Source: an uncultured Pseudomonadota bacterium (GTDB lineage: Bacteria > Pseudomonadota > Gammaproteobacteria > Methylococcales > Methylomonadaceae). From it: DNA of 12,717 nucleotides. The notes beneath the pieces were generated by a model that searched no databases, was not told the DNA's origin, and worked only from the letters and a program-made list of their open reading frames with translations. The DNA is taken from the NCBI GenBank assembly GCA_903902945.1, contig CAIUWU010000226.1, forward strand, positions 1-12,717. Reading direction: 5' to 3'. Each line of letters starts with the position of its first letter. Positions within the stretch are counted from its first letter, which is position 1. Made by a program: the position numbers and the translations under genes. Shown one piece after another: positions 1 to 6,253 of this stretch.

Positions 1-2
1 AG

Positions 3-2426
3 AAACATCTGATAGCCGATTTCAAACATTATTACAGCCATCGTCTGGGGCGTGATGAAAACTGTCAATCGGTGCATTATGCCTATCAGGCCTTGTCGCT
101 GGCGATCAGTGACCGTCTGGCCGAGCGCTGGAAAAACACTTACAACACCTATCGCGATGAAAATTGTCGCAAGGCCTATTACCTGTCGATGGAATTTTTG
201 ATGGGGCGCTCGCTGAGTAATGCCATGCTCAATCTGGGGGTCGATGATGTGGCGCAGAAAGCACTTTATGATGTGGGGATTCATCTGGAAGAGTTGCTGG
301 ACAGTGAGCCCGATGCCGGCTTGGGGAATGGTGGTCTAGGGCGTCTGGCTGCCTGTTTTATCGACAGTTGCGCCACTTTGCAGTTGCCGGTGACCGGTTA
401 TGGTCTGCGTTATGAATATGGCATGTTCACGCAGGATATTGTCAATGGCGAGCAGGTTGAACGGCCTGATCACTGGTTGCGGATGGGCAATATCTGGGAA
501 ATCGAACGTCCGGAATATATGGTGCGGATTCAGTTTGGCGGTCGTACCGAGAAACATGTCGATGAAAAAGGCAAGCTGCATGTGTTCTGGGTCGATACCC
601 AGGATATTCTGGCGTTGCCTTACGATACGCCGATTCCGGGCTATCAAAATGATACGGTTAATACCTTGCGCTTATGGAAGGCGGTATCGACCGAAGAGTT
701 TAATTTGCAGGAGTTTAATGCCGGTGATTATGCCGAGGCAGTGGCGCAGAAAAATACGGCTGAAAATATCACCATGGTCTTGTATCCGAATGATGCCAAT
801 GAAAATGGCAAGGTGCTGCGGCTGAAACAGCAATACCTGCTGGCTTCGGCCAGTTTGCAGGATGTGATTGGGCGCTGGGTGGCAGTGCATGGCAATGACT
901 TTAGCGAATTTGCTGCCAAAAACTGTTTTCAGCTCAATGACACCCATCCCAGTATTGCGGTGGCGGAACTGATGCGTTTGCTGGTGGATATTCAGGGTGT
1001 CAGCTGGAAGGCGGCTTGGGAGATAACCCGTCACACCATGGCTTATACCAACCATACCTTGCTGCCGGAAGCGCTGGAAAAATGGCCGGTGCATCTGATG
1101 CAGCAGTTGTTACCGCGACTGATGGAAATCATTTTTGAAATCAATGCGCACTTCTTGTCGGAAGTTGCCTCACACTGGCCGGGCGATGCTGAAAAACTGG
1201 CGCGGATGTCGCTGATCGAAGAAGGCCCGGTTCAGCAGGTGAGAATGGCTTATCTGGCGATTGTCGGCAGTTTTTCGGTCAATGGTGTGGCCGAACTGCA
1301 TTCAAAACTACTGAAAGACGGTTTGTTTAAAGATTTTTATCAGTTATGGCCGCAGAAGTTCAATAACAAAACCAATGGTGTGACGCCGCGGCGCTGGCTG
1401 GCTGGCTGTAATCCGGAGCTGGCCGATTTGATTACCGACACGATTGGCGCTGGCTGGATTACCGATTTGTCGCAGCTGGCGAAATTGAAGCCATTTGCCG
1501 AAAATGCGGCTTTCCGCAAAAAATGGCAACAAATCAAATTCCGTAACAAGCAGCGGCTGGTTGATCTGAAAAAGACCGAACATGATTTGGATCTGAATGT
1601 GGATGCTTTGTTCGATGTTCAGGTCAAGCGGATTCATGAATACAAACGCCAGTTACTGAATGTGTTGCATGTGATTCATCTCTATAACCGGATCAAACAT
1701 GCTGATACCGACAACTGGGTGCCGCGGTGCGTGCTGATTGGCGGTAAAGCTGCTCCGGGTTATGTGATGGCGAAAAAAATCATCAAGCTGATCAATAACG
1801 TCTCGGAAGTGATCAACAACGATCCCGATGTCGGTAATAAGCTGAAACTGATTTTCCTGCCCAATTACCGGGTGTCGGCAATGGAGGTAATCTGCCCGGG
1901 GGCGGATTTGTCCGAGCAGATTTCCACCGCCGGCAAAGAAGCCTCCGGTACTGGCAACATGAAACTGATGATGAACGGTGCCCTGACCATAGGCACGCTC
2001 GATGGCGCCAATATTGAGATTCGCGAGGAAGTCGGTGACGATAATTTCTTCCTGTTTGGCCTGACCGAAGAGGAAGTCGAGAGCCTAAGACCGCATTACT
2101 GTCCGGAAAACTTTATTAATCAGGATGCCGATTTGCAGGCAGTGATGCATTTGCTGGAATGTGGCCATTTCAATCAGTTTGAACCGGGATTGTTCAATGA
2201 CATTATTGCTTCATTGAAAAGCCGTCATGATCCTTGGATGACGCTGGCTGATTTCCGCAGTTTTATCGATGCCCAGCAGCGGGTCGAAACCGCGTATCGC
2301 GATCAGGAGCAATGGACCAAAATGAGTATTCTTAATACCGCTGCCAGCGGTAAGTTTTCTACTGACCGGACCATTGCTGAATATAACCGCGATATCTGGA
2401 AACTATCGGCTATCGCGCCGAGATAA
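3..2426 (+). CDS. glgP: Glycogen/starch/alpha-glucan phosphorylase, 5'-truncated by window edge
   Basis: This cytoplasmic PLP enzyme releases glucose-1-phosphate from the non-reducing ends of glycogen or other alpha-1,4-glucans. The frame is open from position 3, and the residues before the first ATG (position 72) already match the family, so the true start lies upstream of the window. 807 residues are visible, against about 815 for a typical bacterial enzyme, so only a few N-terminal residues are missing. The family blocks appear in order: YYLSMEFLMGR, the GNGGLGRLAACF glycine loop, QLNDTHPS, NKTNGVTPRRWL, DVQVKRIHEYKRQ, GGKAAPGY and EASGTGNMK. The lysine that forms the Schiff base with PLP is coded at 1962-1964. 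The C-terminus is complete, with no frameshift or internal deletion seen. trmL follows 18 nt after the stop, so co-transcription is likely although no functional link is obvious. Identity is very secure; substrate chain-length preference cannot be read from sequence. Confidence 0.97.
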   Translation, partial: KHLIADFKHYYSHRLGRDENCQSVHYAYQALSLAISDRLAERWKNTYNTYRDENCRKAYYLSMEFLMGRSLSNAMLNLGVDDVAQKALYDVGIHLEELLDSEPDAGLGNGGLGRLAACFIDSCATLQLPVTGYGLRYEYGMFTQDIVNGEQVERPDHWLRMGNIWEIERPEYMVRIQFGGRTEKHVDEKGKLHVFWVDTQDILALPYDTPIPGYQNDTVNTLRLWKAVSTEEFNLQEFNAGDYAEAVAQKNTAENITMVLYPNDANENGKVLRLKQQYLLASASLQDVIGRWVAVHGNDFSEFAAKNCFQLNDTHPSIAVAELMRLLVDIQGVSWKAAWEITRHTMAYTNHTLLPEALEKWPVHLMQQLLPRLMEIIFEINAHFLSEVASHWPGDAEKLARMSLIEEGPVQQVRMAYLAIVGSFSVNGVAELHSKLLKDGLFKDFYQLWPQKFNNKTNGVTPRRWLAGCNPELADLITDTIGAGWITDLSQLAKLKPFAENAAFRKKWQQIKFRNKQRLVDLKKTEHDLDLNVDALFDVQVKRIHEYKRQLLNVLHVIHLYNRIKHADTDNWVPRCVLIGGKAAPGYVMAKKIIKLINNVSEVINNDPDVGNKLKLIFLPNYRVSAMEVICPGADLSEQISTAGKEASGTGNMKLMMNGALTIGTLDGANIEIREEVGDDNFFLFGLTEEEVESLRPHYCPENFINQDADLQAVMHLLECGHFNQFEPGLFNDIIASLKSRHDPWMTLADFRSFIDAQQRVETAYRDQEQWTKMSILNTAASGKFSTDRTIAEYNRDIWKLSAIAPR

Positions 2427-2429
2427 TCC

Positions 2430-2434
2430 GGGAG
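2430..2434 (+). promoter_or_regulatory. Ribosome binding site that decides the trmL start
   Basis: GGGAG lies one base before the ATG at 2436 but ten bases before the ATG at 2445. Only the second spacing allows initiation, and the second ATG also gives the family's usual N-terminus (MLNIVLFEPEIP). Confidence 0.6.
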
Positions 2435-2444
2435 TATGACGGCT

Positions 2445-2915
2445 ATGTTGAATATTGTGTTGTTCGAGCCGGAAATTCCGGCCAACACCGGCAATATTAT
2501 CCGGCTGTGCGCCAACACCGGCGCACAGCTTCACTTGATTCAGCCCCTGGGTTTTTTGCTTGACGACAAGCGTCTGCGCCGAGCCGGGCTGGATTATCAC
2601 GAATGGGTCAATATCCATCAATACGCCAATCTTCAGGATTATCTGGAGCGAGCGCATCCTCAGCGGCTGTTTGCAATGACCACTAAAGGTTCAAGGCTGT
2701 ATGGCGAGGTGGCCTATCAGGAAGGCGATGCGTTGATGTTTGGCCCCGAAAGCCGTGGCTTGCCGGCCGAGTTTCTCAATCGGCATCCGGCCGACGCCAA
2801 ACTGTATTTGCCGATGAAACCCGAGAGTCGCAGTCTGAATCTGTCTAATACCGTGTCTATCGTCTTGTTCGAGGCCTGGCGCCAGTTGCAGTTTGCAGGT
2901 GCACAGCTGAAGTGA
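2445..2915 (+). CDS. trmL: tRNA (cytidine/uridine-34-2'-O)-methyltransferase TrmL
   Basis: This SPOUT-family enzyme uses S-adenosylmethionine to methylate the 2'-OH of the wobble nucleotide (C34 or cmnm5U34) in tRNA-Leu isoacceptors. The product is 156 residues, almost the same as the E. coli protein (157). The N-terminal MLNIVLFEPEIPANTGNIIR block and DDKRLRRAGLDYHE (40-53) are hallmark segments. The C-terminal trefoil knot that binds SAM is seen as FGPESRGLP (99-107) and PMKPESRSLNLSNTVSIV (123-140), followed by the EAWRQL end. An in-frame ATG three codons upstream (2436) is disfavoured because the GGGAG element is too close to it. The gene sits directly behind glgP and is probably read from the same transcript. 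No clear rho-independent terminator follows. Confidence 0.95.
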   Translation: MLNIVLFEPEIPANTGNIIRLCANTGAQLHLIQPLGFLLDDKRLRRAGLDYHEWVNIHQYANLQDYLERAHPQRLFAMTTKGSRLYGEVAYQEGDALMFGPESRGLPAEFLNRHPADAKLYLPMKPESRSLNLSNTVSIVLFEAWRQLQFAGAQLK

Positions 2916-2946
2916 AGTGTGTTTGCCTGAGTTATTGAATCGGTTC

Positions 2947-2956
2947 TGGTTATAAT
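2947..2956 (+). promoter_or_regulatory. Orphan consensus -10 box (TATAAT) in the trmL-cro gap
   Basis: A perfect TATAAT stands at 2951-2956. A TG lies at 2947-2948, one base further away than in a standard extended -10 element. No good -35 hexamer sits at the right distance; TTGAAT at 2935-2940 is only 10 bp away. If active, transcription would start near 2963 and run antisense through the convergent cro-like gene. No open reading frame of useful size follows. It could be a chance match, the remnant of an older gene's promoter, or the promoter of a small RNA. Confidence 0.25.
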
Positions 2957-3040
2957 GCCGGCTATTGAAAAATAGGCTTGGCGTTAACAGCGATTATTCC
3001 GGTTGGGCAATTGACTGAACGGCAAGCTACCGACGATTGG

Positions 3041-3220
3041 CTATGACAATTTATCCTGGAAAAGTTCCGGATAGGATTTTTGCAGATAAAGGCGCCAGGG
3101 TTTAGGAATGCCGCGTTTGGTCCACTGATAGACAGTGCAGCGATGAACACCTAATAGCCTAGCTAATTGGCTTTGGCCACCCAACGCTGCTATAAGCTGT
3201 TTGTCGTTATTTTTCATCAT
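3041..3220 (-). CDS. Small Cro/YdaS-like helix-turn-helix DNA-binding protein (59 aa)
   Basis: This is a short minus-strand gene, ATG at 3220 (a second ATG follows at once) and TAG at 3043-3041, with an in-frame stop a few codons upstream that fixes the 5' limit. The protein is nearly all one HTH. GGQSQLARLLGVHRCTVYQW (14-33) has the 'GGQs.LA..lGV....VyqW' pattern of phage Cro and YdaS-type regulators. RGIPKPW and a final YPELF follow, matching the usual end of this family. It should bind DNA as a dimer and repress. It is divergent from the CI-like gene at 3293, with 72 bp between the two starts, the classic cro/cI arrangement. No good Shine-Dalgarno is seen. It overlaps no other credible gene. 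The fold is confident from motif; the biological role is inferred from layout. It could instead be the antitoxin-like half of a YdaS/YdaT-type pair, but no toxin is adjacent. Confidence 0.82.
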   Translation of the reverse strand: MMKNNDKQLIAALGGQSQLARLLGVHRCTVYQWTKRGIPKPWRLYLQKSYPELFQDKLS

Positions 3221-3242
3221 AAAAGTTTTTCATGCTTTTTAT

Positions 3243-3255
3243 TTTTTGTCAAAAA
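3243..3255. promoter_or_regulatory. Operator-like odd palindrome 1 (TTTTTG-T-CAAAAA)
   Basis: A perfect 6-bp inverted repeat around a central T, lying between the divergent cro-like and CI-like genes. It shares the core TTGTCAA with the site at 3264-3276, and the centres (3249 and 3270) are 21 bp apart, two helical turns. This fits cooperative dimers bound on one face of the DNA. Binding itself is inferred. Confidence 0.5.
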
Positions 3256-3260
3256 CTGCA

Positions 3261-3266
3261 ATTATG
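3261..3266 (-). promoter_or_regulatory. Possible -10 box for the cro-like gene
   Basis: On the minus strand this reads CATAAT, five of six matches to TATAAT. Transcription would start near 3255 and leave a leader of about 35 nt before the cro-like ATG. No convincing -35 box exists at 16-18 bp. The box abuts operator 2 and the start point falls in operator 1, so repressor binding there would block it. Confidence 0.3.
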
Positions 3267-3276
3267 TTGTCAACAT
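3264..3276. promoter_or_regulatory. Operator-like odd palindrome 2 (ATGTTG-T-CAACAT)
   Basis: A perfect 6-bp inverted repeat around a central T, 16 bp before the CI-like ATG. The inner nine bases, GTTGTCAAC, recur on the opposite strand at 3772-3780 in front of the response-regulator gene. Repetition of the word at a second regulator promoter is the main reason to call this an operator and not a chance palindrome. Confidence 0.55.
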
Positions 3277-3292
3277 TTGTAACGGGTTGGTC

Positions 3293-3739
3293 ATGGGTTT
3301 AGGGTCAAGAATTCAGTTATGTTTAGAAGCTAGGCGATGGTCTCAGTCGGATTTGGTCAGAAATGTGGCCGGGCTTGATCGCTCGAACTTGAGTGCCCTG
3401 ATCAGGCGGGATGCCAAGCGTTCGGCTTATGCAGGTGAAATTGCCAGGGTTTTGGGTTGTGAACCGTCTTGGTTGCTGACCGGTGAAGGTAAGCAATGGC
3501 GTAATGAAATGATTGAAGAAGCTGATGGTCATTATTCACTGGCCGATGCCGATAAACCGCCTTCAGACGACTGTTTACTGCAACGCTTGCTGGCGTTATT
3601 CAATCAATTGCCGAGCCATGAAAAACAGAGTGTGGTCGATCATGCCGAACAACGGCTGCAGGTTTGTGAGCAAGTGCTGCAAGACATGCTGCTTATTAAA
3701 GGCTTGCAGGTGGTGTCAAAAAAGGACTCGGCAGATTAA
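3293..3739 (+). CDS. CI-like XRE-family transcriptional repressor without peptidase domain
   Basis: A 148-residue protein. Residues 5-66 form an XRE helix-turn-helix: WSQSDLVRNVAGLDRSNLSALIRRD (16-40) spans the HTH helices, and RVLGCEPSWLLTGEG (52-66) is the usual domain end of phage CI-type repressors. Residues about 92-140 (LLQRLLALFNQLPSHEKQSV onward) look helical and are probably for dimerisation. No S24/LexA-type Ser-Lys peptidase domain is present, so RecA-driven self-cleavage is not expected. The open frame extends back to 3167, but that part is antisense to the cro-like gene and has no family resemblance, so the ATG at 3293 is preferred; the SD is weak (CGGG at 3283-3286). The divergent cro-like gene and two palindromes upstream suggest an autoregulated switch. 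Target genes are unknown, with the next gene downstream the best candidate. Confidence 0.85.
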   Translation: MGLGSRIQLCLEARRWSQSDLVRNVAGLDRSNLSALIRRDAKRSAYAGEIARVLGCEPSWLLTGEGKQWRNEMIEEADGHYSLADADKPPSDDCLLQRLLALFNQLPSHEKQSVVDHAEQRLQVCEQVLQDMLLIKGLQVVSKKDSAD

Positions 3740-3770
3740 GCGCTCATGGCAAGCCGGGTTATGTTTTCAG

Positions 3771-3800
3771 AGTTGACAACAATTTGACGTCTGTTATATG
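3771..3800 (+). promoter_or_regulatory. Sigma-70-type promoter with overlapping operator-like motif, upstream of the response regulator gene
   Basis: TTGACA (3773-3778) is a perfect -35 hexamer, and TATATG (3795-3800) lies 16 bp downstream as a fair -10. The start would be near 3807, with a leader of about 70 nt before the ATG at 3877. The -35 is embedded in the palindrome GTTG-A-CAAC (3772-3780), the exact reverse complement of the nine-base core of the operator-like site at 3264-3276. A regulator bound there would compete with RNA polymerase. This is the best-looking promoter in the window. Confidence 0.55.
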
Positions 3801-3876
3801 TTGCCCGCCTCTATCGGCTTTTTAAGGTTTTTAAGCCTGATGCAATCATCTCTCTTCAATAACAAAGCGTTTGACT

Positions 3877-4605
3877 ATGTCTAACAACCACTGTGATGCT
3901 CACCCGCGGTTGGTAGTCTTATTTCACAATGATGCCGCACATTATCAGTCCTACCTGCAGCAAGCGGGTTTTTGGGTCTATACGGTAGCCGATAGCGCAA
4001 GCTTGTATCAGCTGTTAGACCGCCAAGTAGTTGATATCGTTATTATCGACATCGAACCCGGCAGTTTCGATTATCTGAATCTGATAAAACACTTATGCGG
4101 GATGTTAGATCTCAAGGTCATTACCCTCAGTGCCCGGCGTGACTGGCCGCATGCAATGCTCTGGCTTGAGGCCGGTGCCGACCGTAATTTGATCAGGCCG
4201 GTGGCCGCCGAATACCTAATATCCAATCTGCGGGCTCTGCTGCGGCAGCTGCCAGCAAACACTGATCGCAAACCGGTCTCTGTCGGGGTAAAGCCGGTCG
4301 CCAAGCCCTGGCGCTTAACGCTATCGAGCTGGATTCTGGAATCCCCTGCCGGTATCTGCTTGCCGCTGAATAGCCGCGAGCTGAGTTTGTTAACAGTGTT
4401 GATGCAGGCCGAAGGCAAAGTTGTCACTAAAGCTCAGCTGGCAGCCCAGATTTATGCCAGCTGTTATGACAATCCTTTGTCACGCATGGATATGCTGCTC
4501 AGCCGCTTGCGTAAAAAAGCCAGACACACTTTCCAGCAAGCTTTGCCGATCAAGACTGCTTATCTGGGTGGCTATGCATTTTGTGAATCGTGTCAGGTGA
4601 TTTGA
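3877..4605 (+). CDS. Orphan OmpR/PhoB-type response regulator with degenerate receiver
   Basis: A 242-residue DNA-binding protein of two domains. Residues about 13-122 are a CheY-like receiver. The phospho-acceptor is Asp58 in VDIVIIDIEP, and Ser85 in TLSAR replaces the usual switch Thr. The acidic pair is reduced to Asn18-Asp19, and the invariant Lys before Pro is Arg107 (LIRPV). Residues about 155-238 form the winged helix: LPLNSRELSLLTVLMQAEGK, the recognition segment SRMDMLLSRLRKKA, and a TAYLGGYAF wing. The Lys-to-Arg and Asp-to-Asn changes suggest weak or absent phosphotransfer control. No histidine kinase is nearby. An alternative TTG start at 3871 gives two more residues; ATG 3877 is preferred. 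It is convergent with the MFS gene, one base separating the stop codons. Confidence 0.88.
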   Translation: MSNNHCDAHPRLVVLFHNDAAHYQSYLQQAGFWVYTVADSASLYQLLDRQVVDIVIIDIEPGSFDYLNLIKHLCGMLDLKVITLSARRDWPHAMLWLEAGADRNLIRPVAAEYLISNLRALLRQLPANTDRKPVSVGVKPVAKPWRLTLSSWILESPAGICLPLNSRELSLLTVLMQAEGKVVTKAQLAAQIYASCYDNPLSRMDMLLSRLRKKARHTFQQALPIKTAYLGGYAFCESCQVI

Positions 4606-4606
4606 T

Positions 4607-5773
4607 TCAATCCCTGACCCAAAGTTTCAGTAGCAGGGCACTGAGCAATGCGCAGCTGGCCGAAAAAGCAAAGGCCAACATTGGCGAGGCAGACTGATAC
4701 AGACTGCCGAAAATCAGTGATGCCGGTAACAGCATCAGCCCGGCAGTCAGATTAAACCAGCCAAACGCCGTACCTCGCAGATGTCGCGGTGCCAGATCGG
4801 CGACCAGGGCTTTTTCCACACCTTCGGTGGCTGCCATGAACAGACCGTAAAAACCAAACCAGCCAAACAACAGCCAGCGCTGTTCAATCAGTATTGCCAG
4901 ACCGGCATAAAACAGCGCGTATGCCAGATAACCGGCCAGCAACAGGCGGGTGCGGCCCAGACGGTCTGACCAGGCTGACAGCGGTGTGGCAAACAGCATC
5001 GCAACCGCCGAAACCGTTGCCCACAGCAGCGGAATCTCGGCCTCACTGACGCCCAGCTCGCGGGCACGCAGCAACAGAAACATATTCGAAGAATTACCCA
5101 GTGTGAATAAAGCCACCACCAGCAGATAGCGTTTGAACACGGCTGGCATCTGGTTCAGATGCCAGTCAAAGCGGTTATGCGGGGTAGCGCTTGCATCAGG
5201 CTTGTCTTCTTTGATGGCAAAAGTCAGTGCCAGACAAATCACGGCCGGCACTGCTGCATACAGAAAAATCTGCTGCAAATCGATATGCCAGGATAAAAAC
5301 AGGAATGCCAGTAAAGGACCCAGCACCGAGCCGGCATTGTCCATCGCCCGGTGCAAGCCGAACGCCAGACCGCGCTGACTGGCATCGATGCTATTGGCCA
5401 GCAGGGCGTCACGCGGCGACGAGCGCAAACCTTTACCGACCCGGTCGCTAAAGCGGATCAGCAACAACCATGGCCAGCTGTTGATAAAAGCTATCAATGG
5501 CCGGCCCAATCCGGCCAGACCATAACCGAAAATAATCCAGGGTTTGCTGCGCTGGGTCCGATCGACGATTACCCCGGAAAACAGTTTCAGCAAACTGGCG
5601 GTGGCTTCGGCAATGCCTTCGATCAGCCCCAGGGTTTTGGGGCCGGCCATCAATACCGAAGACAAATACAGCGGAATCAGCGGATAGAGCATTTCACCGG
5701 CGCTGTCGTTGACCAGGCTGATCAGTCCGATCAGCCAGACGGTCGAGGGCAGATGCTTAATGGCATTGAACAT
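4607..5773 (-). CDS. Major facilitator superfamily permease, substrate unknown
   Basis: A 388-residue, strongly hydrophobic inner-membrane protein with the length and segment pattern of a 12-helix MFS transporter. The N-terminus runs LISLVNDSAGEMLYPLIPLY (18-37). A charged RFSDRVGKGLRSSPRDALLA loop (107-126) and the half-repeat signature SDRLGRTR (269-276) lie between helices. A polar stretch, about 188-212, is the usual central cytoplasmic loop. It resembles the uncharacterised MFS group containing 'LVNDSAGEM.YPL.P' proteins; I do not recognise a characterised substrate. Its ATG lies 3 nt after the stop of the CbiX-like gene, so the two are almost certainly one transcript. Export or import of a metal, tetrapyrrole or related small molecule is possible by association only. 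Confidence 0.88.
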   Translation of the reverse strand: MFNAIKHLPSTVWLIGLISLVNDSAGEMLYPLIPLYLSSVLMAGPKTLGLIEGIAEATASLLKLFSGVIVDRTQRSKPWIIFGYGLAGLGRPLIAFINSWPWLLLIRFSDRVGKGLRSSPRDALLANSIDASQRGLAFGLHRAMDNAGSVLGPLLAFLFLSWHIDLQQIFLYAAVPAVICLALTFAIKEDKPDASATPHNRFDWHLNQMPAVFKRYLLVVALFTLGNSSNMFLLLRARELGVSEAEIPLLWATVSAVAMLFATPLSAWSDRLGRTRLLLAGYLAYALFYAGLAILIEQRWLLFGWFGFYGLFMAATEGVEKALVADLAPRHLRGTAFGWFNLTAGLMLLPASLIFGSLYQSASPMLAFAFSASCALLSALLLKLWVRD

Positions 5774-5776
5774 GCT

Positions 5777-6157
5777 TTATTGCTGAGAGGCCAGACTGAA
5801 ACTGAGCGCCTGTTCCAGCAACAATTCACCGATGCGCGGCGAGGCGCCCAGATAATCGGCCATCTGGATTTTGATATTGGGCTTTTGGGCAAGTACGCTG
5901 CTGATTGCCGCCGGGATATCTTCACTGACATGGCGTCCGGCCGACAAGAAATAGGGCATTACGATGATTTCCGCCGCGCCTTGCTCAATCAGTTCCAGTA
6001 AGCCGTCGGGAATCGACGGCGTAGCCAGTTCCAGAAAAGCACAGCTAATGCTGGCAAAGGTGCGATTGTTTTTATTGAGTTTTTCAGCTAGATAACGGAT
6101 TTCCTGATTCGATGCGTGACGACGACTACCATGCGCGACTATGAGTAAATGTTGCAT
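5777..6157 (-). CDS. cbiX: Short CbiX/SirB-type sirohydrochlorin chelatase-like protein
   Basis: A 126-residue class II chelatase domain that would insert Co2+, Ni2+ or Fe2+ into sirohydrochlorin. His9 in LLIVAHGSRR and His76 in PYFLSAGRHVSEDIP are the two signature metal-site histidines, and Glu43 in the FLELATPSIP block is also conserved. The length matches the single-domain (CbiX-short) form, which works as a dimer; longer SirB/CbiK proteins have two such halves. The frame continues upstream to an ATG at 6199, but the 14 extra residues lack family similarity. The start at 6157 places the HGS motif at the normal position and has AGCAGG a few bases upstream. It is first in a two-gene unit with the MFS permease. 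Which metal is used cannot be decided here; siroheme or cobalamin genes are not in the window. Confidence 0.88.
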   Translation of the reverse strand: MQHLLIVAHGSRRHASNQEIRYLAEKLNKNNRTFASISCAFLELATPSIPDGLLELIEQGAAEIIVMPYFLSAGRHVSEDIPAAISSVLAQKPNIKIQMADYLGASPRIGELLLEQALSFSLASQQ

Positions 6158-6253
6158 TGTGAGGCCTGCTGAGAGAGAAAAGTGGTTCAAGGATGACATG
6201 AAAATTTATTCTTGGGGTAAATTGGCTGCATTATTTTTTCTTACAATTCATTC

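Noticed and set aside
439..445. TTGTCAA operator-like core inside glgP
   Set aside because: It is in the middle of a coding region and encodes conserved protein; only the 7-bp core is present, as expected by chance.
2481..2522. 12-bp direct repeat GCCAACACCGGC, copies 30 bp apart in trmL
   Set aside because: It encodes the two ANTG segments of the conserved TrmL N-terminal motif, so protein conservation explains it.
2962..2975. CTATT-gaaa-AATAG hairpin as a terminator between trmL and the cro-like gene
   Set aside because: The stem is 5 bp, AT-rich, flanked by mismatches and not followed by a T-run.
2962..3150. 62-codon minus-strand frame overlapping the cro-like gene
   Set aside because: It overlaps the Cro-like HTH gene in another frame on the same strand and lacks recognisable motifs; the 59-aa frame has a clear HTH.
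3167..3292. N-terminal extension of the CI-like gene to an ATG at 3167
   Set aside because: The added residues are antisense to the cro-like gene and to the operator region and show no family similarity; XRE repressors normally begin just before the HTH, as with ATG 3293.
3816..3837. GGCTT...AAGCC inverted repeat before the response-regulator gene
   Set aside because: Only a 5-bp stem around a 12-nt loop with no T-tract after it; too weak for a terminator or leader structure call.
5351..6001. 216-codon plus-strand open frame across the MFS and CbiX-like genes
   Set aside because: Antisense to two well-supported genes; the product is Gln-rich and low in pattern, as expected for a shadow frame.
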